Of a stretch of DNA of 64,000 bases, positions 25,390-33,356 are shown piece after piece. This DNA comes from a bacterium (GTDB lineage: Bacteria > Myxococcota_A > Bradymonadia > UBA7976 > UBA1532), in the NCBI GenBank assembly GCA_030427205.1, contig JAUHXC010000021.1, positions 1-64,000 on the forward strand, written 5' to 3'. Within the stretch, counting starts at the first letter, position 1. Every line of letters starts with the position of its first letter. The notes beneath the pieces were generated by a model. It was not told the DNA's origin and did not search any database. It saw only the letters and a list, made by a program, of their open reading frames with translations. The position numbers were made by a program, and so were the translations under genes.

Positions 25390-27437
25390 CAGGCGGCTCC
25401 CTTGGCGTCGACGGCCGGGATGCCGGCCCGCTCGAACAGCGGCTCGATCTGCGGCCCGCGGCCCATGAACGCCGCGTAGCTCTCCGCCGGATCGCGGCTG
25501 TTGCCCCGGGCGAGCACCTCGCGGCGGAAGGCCAGCCCCACCTCGCGGTCGAAGAGCTTGTCGCCGGCGAAGCGGGTGAAGGCGTCGGCGTCGAGCACCT
25601 CGGCCCACTTGTAGCTGTAATAGCCCGCCGCGTAGCCCACCGGGCTCGCGAAGAGGTGGGAGAACGACGCGATCATCGCGAAGTCGTCGGGGATGTCGGT
25701 CGAGTCGAAGCGGGCGAGCACGTCGCGGGCGTAGGCCATCACGTCGCCGTGCTGCGCGGGGTCGTAATCGCGATGCAGCGCCAGATCGACGGTGGCGAAG
25801 CCCAGCTGGCGCATCATCTGCCACGCCTTGCGGTAGGTGCGGGCGGCCTGCATCTTCTCGAACAGCGCGTCGGGCAGCGGCGCGCCGGTGGCGTGGTGCC
25901 GGGCGAACAGGTCGAGCGCCGGGCGCTGCCAGCACCAGTTCTCCATGATCTGGCTGGGCAGCTCGACGAAGTCCCAGGCCACCGAGGTGCCCGCCAGCGC
26001 GCGCTCTTCGACCGTCGTCAGCAAGAAGTGCAGCAGGTGGCCGAACTCGTGGAAGATCGTCTCCACCTCGCGCTGCTGCAGCAGCGACGGCCGATCGGGC
26101 CCCGGCGGGCTGAGGTTGGCGGCGAAGACGCCGACGTGGGGCTCGCCGCGCTCGGGCGCGCCCAGCCGCAGCGGCCGCATCCACGCGCCGCCGCGCTTGC
26201 CGTCGCGGGGGAAGAGGTCGACATAGAAGACGCCCAGCCGGCGGTCGCCCTCGTCGAGCCCGTAGACCCGCACCGCCTCGTGCCACACCGGGTAGCCATC
26301 GAGCGGCTTCACGGTGACGCCGTAGAGCTTGTTCACGATCTCGAAGAGGCCGTCGAGCACCTGCTCCGCCTCGAAGTACGGGCGCAGCGTCTCGGCGTCG
26401 AAGGCGTAGCGCGCCTTGCGCAGCTTCTCGGCGTACCACGCCAGATCCCACGGCGCGATCGGCGGCGCGTCGGGGCCCTCCAGCTCGCGGCGGAAGGCCT
26501 CGAGCTGCGCGTGCTCGGCGGCGGCGGCCGGCGCCGAGCGGGCCTCGAGCGTCGCGATGAACGCGGCGGCGGCGGCGCCATCGTGGGCCATGCGCCGCTC
26601 GAGCAGCAGGTCGGCGAAGTCGGGATAACCCAGCATGGCGGCGCGGGTGCGGCGCAGCTCGAGGATGCGGGCGATGCGCGGCCGGTTGTCGTGCGGCGCC
26701 GCGGTGGCCCGGGTGGTATGGGCCCGGTAGAAGCGCTCGCGCACCGCGCCGTCGTCGAGGTGGGTCATGATCGCGCTGTAGCTCGGCGCGTCGAGGCCGA
26801 ACCGCCAGCCGTCGAGACCGCGCCGGGCCGCGTTGGCCTTCGCGGCGGCGCGGGCGCTCTCGGGCAGCCCGGCCAGCTGCGCCTCGTCGGTGGCGACCCA
26901 CTCGAAGGCGTCGGTGCTGTCGACCACCGCCTGGGCGTAGGCGTTGGTCAGCTCGGCCAGCTCGACGTCGATCGCGCCCAGCTTCGCCTTCTCTGCGGCG
27001 GGCAGGTCGGCCCCCTGGCGGCGGAAGCCGTCGAGGATCTCGTCGAGCAGCCGGGCGCGCACCGGGTCGAGCGCCGCCGCCTCGTCGGTCTCGGCGAAGG
27101 TCGACAGCGCGGCCCACAGCTTCGGATCGTGGGGGATGGCCGAGAAGAAGCCGCTGACCCGCGGGTGCACCGCGTTGTAGGCCGCCCGCAGCGCCGGATC
27201 GCCCAGCAGCCCTTCGAGGTGGTTGACCAGCCCGTAGGCGTCTTCGAGGGCGACGGTGGCCGCGTCATAGGCGGCGACCGTGTTCTGCCAGGTGCGCGGG
27301 CCGTCGGCGGCGCCGATCGCGGCCAGCGCGGCGCGGCTCTCGGCGAGCAGGTGGTCGATGGCGGGCTCGACGTGCGCGGGGCGGATTCGATCGAACGGCA
27401 GCTTGTCGCCGAGCGCGATCAACGGGTTGTCGTGCAT
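25389..27437 (-). CDS. M3-family oligopeptidase (oligopeptidase A / PrlC-like)
   Basis: A 682-residue zinc metallopeptidase of family M3 with the catalytic H463-E464-F465-G466-H467 motif and the third ligand Glu in the helix after VEELPSQIMENW-type sequence (here DFVELPSQIMENWCW). These cytoplasmic enzymes cut short peptides, for example cleaved signal peptides. The start at 27437 was chosen from similarity to the family N-terminus (NPLIALGDKLPFDRIRPAHVEPA) and a GGAAG upstream; an in-frame ATG at 27467 is an alternative. The downstream winged-helix gene is joined by a TGATG overlap. It is divergent from the oxygenase gene. Confidence 0.93.
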   Translation of the reverse strand: MHDNPLIALGDKLPFDRIRPAHVEPAIDHLLAESRAALAAIGAADGPRTWQNTVAAYDAATVALEDAYGLVNHLEGLLGDPALRAAYNAVHPRVSGFFSAIPHDPKLWAALSTFAETDEAAALDPVRARLLDEILDGFRRQGADLPAAEKAKLGAIDVELAELTNAYAQAVVDSTDAFEWVATDEAQLAGLPESARAAAKANAARRGLDGWRFGLDAPSYSAIMTHLDDGAVRERFYRAHTTRATAAPHDNRPRIARILELRRTRAAMLGYPDFADLLLERRMAHDGAAAAAFIATLEARSAPAAAAEHAQLEAFRRELEGPDAPPIAPWDLAWYAEKLRKARYAFDAETLRPYFEAEQVLDGLFEIVNKLYGVTVKPLDGYPVWHEAVRVYGLDEGDRRLGVFYVDLFPRDGKRGGAWMRPLRLGAPERGEPHVGVFAANLSPPGPDRPSLLQQREVETIFHEFGHLLHFLLTTVEERALAGTSVAWDFVELPSQIMENWCWQRPALDLFARHHATGAPLPDALFEKMQAARTYRKAWQMMRQLGFATVDLALHRDYDPAQHGDVMAYARDVLARFDSTDIPDDFAMIASFSHLFASPVGYAAGYYSYKWAEVLDADAFTRFAGDKLFDREVGLAFRREVLARGNSRDPAESYAAFMGRGPQIEPLFERAGIPAVDAKGAA

Positions 27438-27636
27438 GGAGGGATCTTCCGGGCGGTGGGGGTTCATTCGACCGCCGAGCATAGCCGGACTCGGCGGCGA
27501 GATCATCCGTGTCGCCGCCCGCGCGTGCGAACGCGGGTCTGCGCGCGCCCGTCGCTTGATTCGAACCGACACGATCCCTATGGTGCGCGCGGCCGCGCCG
27601 GCATGTCGCCGGTCGGACCCGCCAGGGAGGTGCCCG

Positions 27637-28566
27637 ATGTCCGCTCGCCATCACGCCGGGGTCCCGGTCATCGATGTCAGCCGCTACGACGACGACACCA
27701 TCCGCGCCGTGGGCGACGCGCTCGGCGAGCACGGCTTCGTCTCCATCGTCGGCCACGGGGTCGACCCGGCGCTGCTCGACCGCGGCTTCGAGGTCGCCGG
27801 CGACCTCTTCGACCTGCCGCCGCAGGTGCTGGCGCAGTACGAGCGCTCCGAGATCCAGCGGCAGCGGGGCTATGTGCCGTTCCGCCGGGAGAGCGCGGTC
27901 GGCGGGCTGGCCCCCGACCTCAAGGCCTTCTGGCATATAGGCCGCGACCTGCCCGCCGATCACCCGCTGATCGAGAAGGGGCTGATGCACCGCAACCCGT
28001 GGCCCGCCGAGCGGCCGATCTTCGCGCCGGTGATGCGGGCGGTCTTCCGCGAGCTGGAGCGGGTGGCCCTGGACATGCTCGACGCGCTGGCGGTCTACCT
28101 CGGCGCCGACCGGGCGGCCTTTCGCGAGATGGTGCGGGACGGCAACAGCGTGCTGCGCATCATCGACTACCCCGACGTGGCCGACGCCGAGCCGGGCGCG
28201 GTGCGGGCGGCGGCCCACGAAGACATCAACCTGCTGACGATTCTGCCGGCGGCGACCAAGCCGGGCCTCGAGCTGTTGACCCGCGACGGCGAGTGGCTGC
28301 CCATCGAGTCGGCGCCCGGCGCGCTGATCTGCGATACCGGCGACATGATGCAGCTCGTCAGCGGCGGGCGGCTGCCGGCGGTGACCCACCGGGTGGTCAA
28401 CCCCGAGGGCGCCGACGGCGGGCGCCGCTCGATGCCGTTCTTCCTGCACCCGCGGCCCGACGCGCGGCTGGTGATGCCCGGCGACGACCGCCGCGGCGTG
28501 CTGGCCCACGACTTCCTGCTCGACCGGCTGGCGGCCAACTACGGCGCCCGCCCGGGGGCCCGGTGA
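27637..28566 (+). CDS. 2-oxoglutarate/Fe(II) oxygenase, isopenicillin-N-synthase family
   Basis: A 309-residue enzyme with the iron ligands H194-x-D196 (AAHEDINLLT) and H251 (THRVVNP) and the 2-oxoglutarate-binding R263 in RRSMPFFLHP. The N-terminus VPVIDVSRY is the usual DIOX_N start. Members hydroxylate or oxidatively cyclise small molecules; the substrate is unknown. The ATG follows GGGAGG. Its stop overlaps the RNase HIII start (GTGA), so the two genes are co-translated even though their functions seem unrelated. Confidence 0.9.
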   Translation: MSARHHAGVPVIDVSRYDDDTIRAVGDALGEHGFVSIVGHGVDPALLDRGFEVAGDLFDLPPQVLAQYERSEIQRQRGYVPFRRESAVGGLAPDLKAFWHIGRDLPADHPLIEKGLMHRNPWPAERPIFAPVMRAVFRELERVALDMLDALAVYLGADRAAFREMVRDGNSVLRIIDYPDVADAEPGAVRAAAHEDINLLTILPAATKPGLELLTRDGEWLPIESAPGALICDTGDMMQLVSGGRLPAVTHRVVNPEGADGGRRSMPFFLHPRPDARLVMPGDDRRGVLAHDFLLDRLAANYGARPGAR

Positions 28567-29462
28567 GCAGCCACACCATCAAGCTCGACCCGATCGAGGC
28601 CCCCGCCTCGCGGCGCTTCTTCGAAGAGCACGGCTTCGAGTTCCGCGACGCGCCGCACGCCTTCTGGCAGGCCCGCGGGCCGGGCTGCAACGCGACGTTC
28701 TACTGCTCGGGCAAGCTCTTGCTGCAGGGCAAGGAGGCCGACGTCTACCGCGGCCTGATGAGCGATGAGACCCCCGAGGCGCGGCCCTATTATCGCGCGC
28801 TGTCCAAGCAGCCCAAGCCGACGCCGGTGGCCTGGATCGGCACCGACGAGACCGGCAAGGGCGACTACTTCGGCCCGCTGGTGGTCGCCGGGGTCATCTG
28901 CGAGCCGGCGCACCTGGAGATCCTGTCGACCCTGGGCGTCGACGACAGCAAGGCGGTCTCCGACAAGAAGGTGCCCGAGCTGGAGAAGGCGATCGTCGGC
29001 CTGTGCCGCCACGAGGTGATGTTCATCTCGCCGCCGACCTACAACCGGCTGCACGGCAAGATGGGCAACATCAACAAGCTCATGTGCTGGGCCCACGCCA
29101 AGGTCATCGAGAACCTGCTGGCCGCCGAGGGCGATCCGCGGCCCGACTGGATCCTCGTCGACCGCTTCGCGCCCGACCACCAGATGAAGCGCGCGCTGGG
29201 CCCGCTGGCCCGCGAGGTGCGCTTCGACCAGCGCCCCAAGGCCGAGGAGGATCCGGCGGTCGCGGCGGCCTCGATCATCGCCCGGGCGGCCTATCTGCGC
29301 GGGCTGAAGTCGCTGGGCCGGCGCTACGCGATGACGCTGCCCGGCGGCGCGGGCAAGCCGGTGCTCACCGCGGGCCGGCGGTTCCTCGAGACCCACGGCC
29401 GCGAGGCGTTGGGCGAGGTGGCCAAGATCCACTTCTCGACGACGCAGCAGATCGGCGGGTAG
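28563..29462 (+). CDS. rnhC: Ribonuclease HIII
   Basis: A 299-residue protein with the RNase HIII layout: an N-terminal TBP-like substrate-binding domain (about 1-80) with FYCSGKLLLQGKEAD, then an RNase H-fold domain with the catalytic acids D95 and E96 (GTDETGKGDYFGP), D200 (ILVDRFAP) and D230 (EEDPAVAAAS). This matches the DEDD set known in the family. It removes RNA from RNA-DNA hybrids. The GTG start overlaps the oxygenase stop by four bases. RNase HIII is best known in Firmicutes, so its occurrence here is notable. Confidence 0.93.
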   Translation: MSSHTIKLDPIEAPASRRFFEEHGFEFRDAPHAFWQARGPGCNATFYCSGKLLLQGKEADVYRGLMSDETPEARPYYRALSKQPKPTPVAWIGTDETGKGDYFGPLVVAGVICEPAHLEILSTLGVDDSKAVSDKKVPELEKAIVGLCRHEVMFISPPTYNRLHGKMGNINKLMCWAHAKVIENLLAAEGDPRPDWILVDRFAPDHQMKRALGPLAREVRFDQRPKAEEDPAVAAASIIARAAYLRGLKSLGRRYAMTLPGGAGKPVLTAGRRFLETHGREALGEVAKIHFSTTQQIGG

Positions 29463-29547
29463 GCGGCGGCGAGCGCCCGTCGTCGAGATGGGTGGGCTCG
29501 CCCCGGACGTGGTAGAACAGCCCCGCACATCCCATTGGAGCCGCGGC

Positions 29548-31491
29548 ATGTCCTTCAAGATCGACCTCGCCGCCCTCCCCCGACGGGAGAGTGGGCGGGT
29601 CGAGTGGAAGGAGAACGTCGCCGACGTCGATGACGTCGTCCGCACCGTCACCGCCTTCGCCAACGATCTGCCGAACCTCGGCGGCGGCTATGTCGTCTGC
29701 GGTGCCCGCGAGACCAGAGACGACCACGGCTTCCAGGCGCTGAAGAAGACCGGGCTGACGGCCAGCCGGCTCGAGGAGATCGAGGGGCGGGTCATGACCG
29801 CGTGCCTCAGGCACGTCACCCCGCCGCTGACCCCGCTCGTCGAGGTCTTGCCCGCGGCGACGGACGACCGCCGCATCCTCGTCTTTCTGGTGCCCGCGAC
29901 CGGCGATGCCCATCAGTTTCGGACCTCGGCCGACTCGGGCAGGTACTACGTTCGCCGCTCGCACAATACGGTGGAGGCGCGCAACGGCCTCTTGCGTGAG
30001 CTGCTCGTCCGCAAGGGCGCCCGGCTCCCGTGGGATCGCCGCCCGCGACCCGATGCGACGGCAGAAGACATCGACCCGGTGGTCTTCCGCGACCTCCTGC
30101 AGCGGCTCAAGCTGTGGGACACCGACCGGTCGCTCGATCACTACCTCGACCCCGACAACGCCGCGTCGCCCTTCGTGCCGTCTTTCTGCGTGCGCGAGCC
30201 GCTCAGCGGCGTCCTGCGACCGCGCAACTTTTCGCTCCTGTTGGCCGGGCGAGACGTCCAGCGCTTCTTCCCCGACGCCCACGCGGTATTCTCGCTGTAT
30301 CCCGGTTCGGATCGGGCCGAGCCATTCGCCGAGCGCTCGATGATCGGGGGGACGCTGATCAGTCAGGCCGACCGGCTCATCGAGCGGCTCAACGCCGAGG
30401 CGGTCGGCGTGATGGACAAGACCGATCCGCAGTCCCCCAACGCGGTGAAGTATCCGCGCCGGGCGCTGCACGAGGCCGTCGTCAACGCCCTGGTCCACCG
30501 AGACTACGAAGCGGCTCATCCGGTCCGGGTCACCGCGTTCGCCGACCGGGTCGAGATCATGTCGCCCGGCGGCCTCCTCTCGGCGGTCGAGCCCGAGGCT
30601 TTCCGCGCCGGGCGGGCGTCGCCGCTCTGGCGCAATCAGGCGCTGGCGTGGTTCCTGCAGAAGCTGCAGCTGGCCCAGGCCGAAGGGCAGGGCATCGCGA
30701 CCATTCTGCGGACCATGCGCGACGAAGGCTGCCCCGACCCCGAGTTTCGGGTCACGCCGGCGAGCATCGAGTGCATCCTGCCGGCGCATCCCAGGCACCA
30801 GATCATGCGCGAGCTGCAAGATGCCGAGCGGTTGATCACGCTGGGCGAACTCGACGCGGCGGCTTCGATGATCGACGGCTTGCTCGACCACGACCCATTC
30901 AACTTTCGGGTCATCGCGCTCTTCTGCGAGGTGCAGCGGGCGGCCGACAACCCCGGGCGCGTCCTCTCGTTCTGCGAGTCGCTCGGCGATCGGCTGGAGC
31001 GGCTGCCGGACACCGCGAAGGTGATGCTGGCGGATGTGCTGTCGGGGGCCGACGCCAGCCGACAGGCCGAGTCGATGGCGCGTCGCCTGATGCGCAGCGC
31101 GGGGCGGGGGCGCCTCGAAGAGTTGGAGACCCGCAAGCTGATCATCGGTCTGCTGCGTCTCCGCGAGAACCAGCACGCGTTCGAGGTGCTCGAGCGGGCC
31201 GAGCGGCAGCACCCCCATTGGGCGCGCAGCGCAGCGTTTCTGCAGCTCCGGGGGCGGACTCTGCTGCAGTTCGCCAAGACGTGCCGCAATACGGCGCGCA
31301 ACCGGCGCGGGATGTCGGCGGCCATGCGGCGCAAGACCTGGGACGAGTGCCGGGCCTGGCTCGACAAGGCCGAGGATGCCATCACGTCGGCGCTCGAGGC
31401 GTCGCCCGACGGCGTCGTGCGGGACATGGCCGAAGACGACTTGCGGTACTTGCAGCAGCTGCGCAAGCAAGCAACCCGCCGCCCGAAGTAG
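29548..31491 (+). CDS. AlbA/Schlafen-type DNA-binding ATPase with helical repeat tail
   Basis: A 647-residue protein. The N-terminal 130 residues match the AlbA_2 (Schlafen-like) domain: SGRVEWKEN, ANDLPNLGGGYVVCGA and SGRYYVRRSHNTVEA. A GHKL-type ATPase region (about 300-400) follows, with RRALHEAVVNALVHRDY as the N box and the RVEIMSPGGLL segment. The C-terminal third (about 405-640) is helical and TPR-like, ending in a cluster of Trp/Lys. Proteins of the first two domains act as transcription regulators or occur in defence loci; the helical tail is less common. Start at 29548 is the first ATG before the conserved domain. Confidence 0.8.
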   Translation: MSFKIDLAALPRRESGRVEWKENVADVDDVVRTVTAFANDLPNLGGGYVVCGARETRDDHGFQALKKTGLTASRLEEIEGRVMTACLRHVTPPLTPLVEVLPAATDDRRILVFLVPATGDAHQFRTSADSGRYYVRRSHNTVEARNGLLRELLVRKGARLPWDRRPRPDATAEDIDPVVFRDLLQRLKLWDTDRSLDHYLDPDNAASPFVPSFCVREPLSGVLRPRNFSLLLAGRDVQRFFPDAHAVFSLYPGSDRAEPFAERSMIGGTLISQADRLIERLNAEAVGVMDKTDPQSPNAVKYPRRALHEAVVNALVHRDYEAAHPVRVTAFADRVEIMSPGGLLSAVEPEAFRAGRASPLWRNQALAWFLQKLQLAQAEGQGIATILRTMRDEGCPDPEFRVTPASIECILPAHPRHQIMRELQDAERLITLGELDAAASMIDGLLDHDPFNFRVIALFCEVQRAADNPGRVLSFCESLGDRLERLPDTAKVMLADVLSGADASRQAESMARRLMRSAGRGRLEELETRKLIIGLLRLRENQHAFEVLERAERQHPHWARSAAFLQLRGRTLLQFAKTCRNTARNRRGMSAAMRRKTWDECRAWLDKAEDAITSALEASPDGVVRDMAEDDLRYLQQLRKQATRRPK

Positions 31492-32213
31492 CACTCTGCG
31501 TGGACGCGCGCCGTGCGCTTCGCCGCCGAGGTCTGGCAGCGCGGGCCTCATGGGCGGCGCGTTCGCCGGAATCGCTGACCCACCCGCCCCGCGGCGGCCG
31601 GCGCGCTGGCGTGAAGCTGGGGCGCCGAGCCCCGATCGCGAGCCGTTCGCCGGATTCGCTGGGGCACCGAGCGATCTCGCGCGGCGTTCGCCGGAACTTC
31701 TGGGGCACCGAGGCCCCGTCGCCACCGCTTCGCCCGAGATCGTCGGGGGTCGAGCGCCCACGGGCGAAGCTTCGGCCGCCCGCGCTGGCCCACCGAGGCC
31801 CGGCGGGCGAAGCTTCGCGGCCCGTTTCGGGCGGTCGAGGCGCGATCCGGCGAAGCTTCACCGGGTCATATCACCTCGAACGCGGCGAAGCTTCGCCGAT
31901 AGGGTCTCGGCAGCCCTTCGATGACCGGCGAAGCTTCGAAGGCGAGGGCTCGGGGGTCGACGATCGGGCGCCGACGCTTCGCCGAGCCGGCGAATTCGAC
32001 GAGCGATCGGGCGCGAAGTGGTGGTGGTCGACGCTCGGTGCCCCAGCAAATCCGGCGAACGTCCGGCAAAACTGCTCGGGGGTCGAGCCCGCGGCCGGCG
32101 CGCCGACGCTCAGCGGCTGGGTGCCCCAGCAGATTCGGCGAACGCCCCGCGAGATCGCTCGGTGCCCCAGCGAATCTGGCGAACCTTCGGCGCCGTCACG
32201 CCGACGGCCTGCC
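31492..32213. repeat. Repeat-rich spacer framed by 65-bp inverted repeats
   Basis: This 722-bp gap contains no credible gene. Six copies of a 24-bp unit are present: three in one orientation (31561-31584, 31645-31668, 31686-31709) and three inverted (32037-32060, 32120-32143, 32161-32184). In each pair the last two are 41 bp apart and share a 17-bp spacer, so 31645-31709 and 32120-32184 form a 65-bp imperfect inverted repeat. Between them lie five or six copies of a palindromic core (CGAAGCTTCG, best at 31884-31897), at 31762, 31805, 31849, 31884 and 31927. The whole looks like a non-coding mobile or regulatory repeat cluster. Confidence 0.75.
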
Positions 32214-33320
32214 TCAGAGCGCGAACGCCCGGGCGATGGAGAAGCCGGCCGAGACGCTGGCGGGCGGGCGGTTGGCCAGCGGGGTGACCGAGGCGGTCGG
32301 CGTGCTGGCGATGTACAGCCCGAAGTGGTGGCCCGCGGTGTACAGGCGGGCGCCGATGCACCAGATCGGGGCGCCGGTGGGCTCGTCGAGCAGCGGCACG
32401 ACGCCCTCCGCGAAGAGGCCGTAAAGCGGGTCGGGGCGCAGCTCGAGGCCCACCCCGACCGCGAGCCCTTCGTCGAAGTCGGGCTGAACGGTGCCGAGCA
32501 GGTTGAGGCGCAGGGCCAGCCAGCGGTCGAAGAGGGTGCGCTCACCGGCGACCTGCACGTAGATCGACGGCGGGCCGCGGTCGACGGGCTCGGCGCCGGA
32601 GATCTCGCCGAGCGGCTCGGCGGGGTCGTCATCGGCGGGGTCGTCATCCGCGCGCTCGGCCCGCAAGAACTCGGCGCCGGCGGCGACGACCAGCGCGAGC
32701 GGATCGTCGCGGTCGAGCAGCCGCAGCCGGGCCTCGACGTGCGAGACGCCGTCGCCGGTGACGTCGCCCACCTGCACGTCGACGCCGTCCCACAGCCCGA
32801 GGCCGACGATCACGCCGATGCGGCTCTGCTGCTCGGGGTCGGTGACCAGGTGGTGCTTGACGTGCACGTCGATACTCCACGGGGGGCTGGTCTCGGGGCC
32901 GGCGAGCAGGCCGACCCACCGGCCGCGGGCGCGCAGGTCATGGGGGTGTGGGCCAGCGGGCGGGGCGGCGCGCGCGGCGACGGTCTCTCCCAGCGCGCCG
33001 AGGCGGAAGGCCGCGAGCATGGCCTGCGCCGCGTCGGAGTGGCCGCCGGCGGCGTCGCGCTGGCGGAAGAAGCGGGTGGCGTCCTTGCCGCAGCCGCGCA
33101 CGATCTTCTCGCCGCCCGGGTGGCCGGGGATGAAGGCCGTCACGTCGTAGACCACGCCCTCGATGACCAGCCAGCAGTCGTCGGGCCGGTCGTGGGTGGC
33201 GACCTCGGCCATGGTCAGCGCGATGGCGGGCGGCTCGGCGGCGGCGGGGGCCGCGGGCAGGGAGGCGGCGAGCAGGAGGGCGGCGCAGAGCGCGGCGCGG
33301 CGCAGGTGCAGGTCGGCCAT
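32214..33320 (-). CDS. Exported cytochrome b5-domain protein with beta-barrel-like C-terminus
   Basis: A 368-residue protein with a signal peptide (cleavage near AAA-EPP, residue 29). Residues about 32-105 are a cytochrome b5 heme domain with the axial pair H67 (HPGG) and H94 (GGHSDAA). The remaining 250 residues are strand-rich (for example HVKHHLVTD, RIGVIVGLGLWDGVDVQVG, HHFGLYIAS) and resemble small outer-membrane beta-barrel or DUF5777-type domains. This puts a b-type heme in the periplasm. The function is unknown. It follows the alpha/beta-hydrolase lipoprotein gene on the same strand after 36 bp. Confidence 0.75.
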   Translation of the reverse strand: MADLHLRRAALCAALLLAASLPAAPAAAEPPAIALTMAEVATHDRPDDCWLVIEGVVYDVTAFIPGHPGGEKIVRGCGKDATRFFRQRDAAGGHSDAAQAMLAAFRLGALGETVAARAAPPAGPHPHDLRARGRWVGLLAGPETSPPWSIDVHVKHHLVTDPEQQSRIGVIVGLGLWDGVDVQVGDVTGDGVSHVEARLRLLDRDDPLALVVAAGAEFLRAERADDDPADDDPAEPLGEISGAEPVDRGPPSIYVQVAGERTLFDRWLALRLNLLGTVQPDFDEGLAVGVGLELRPDPLYGLFAEGVVPLLDEPTGAPIWCIGARLYTAGHHFGLYIASTPTASVTPLANRPPASVSAGFSIARAFAL

Positions 33321-33356
33321 GGGGCTCCCGGGTGTCGGCTGCGGCGAGGGTAGCAC

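Noticed and set aside
31762..31938. Palindromic cores as a CRISPR-like array
   Set aside because: Spacing is irregular (roughly 35-45 bp), repeats are only 10-14 bp and imperfect, and no cas gene is nearby; better described as an inverted-repeat cluster.
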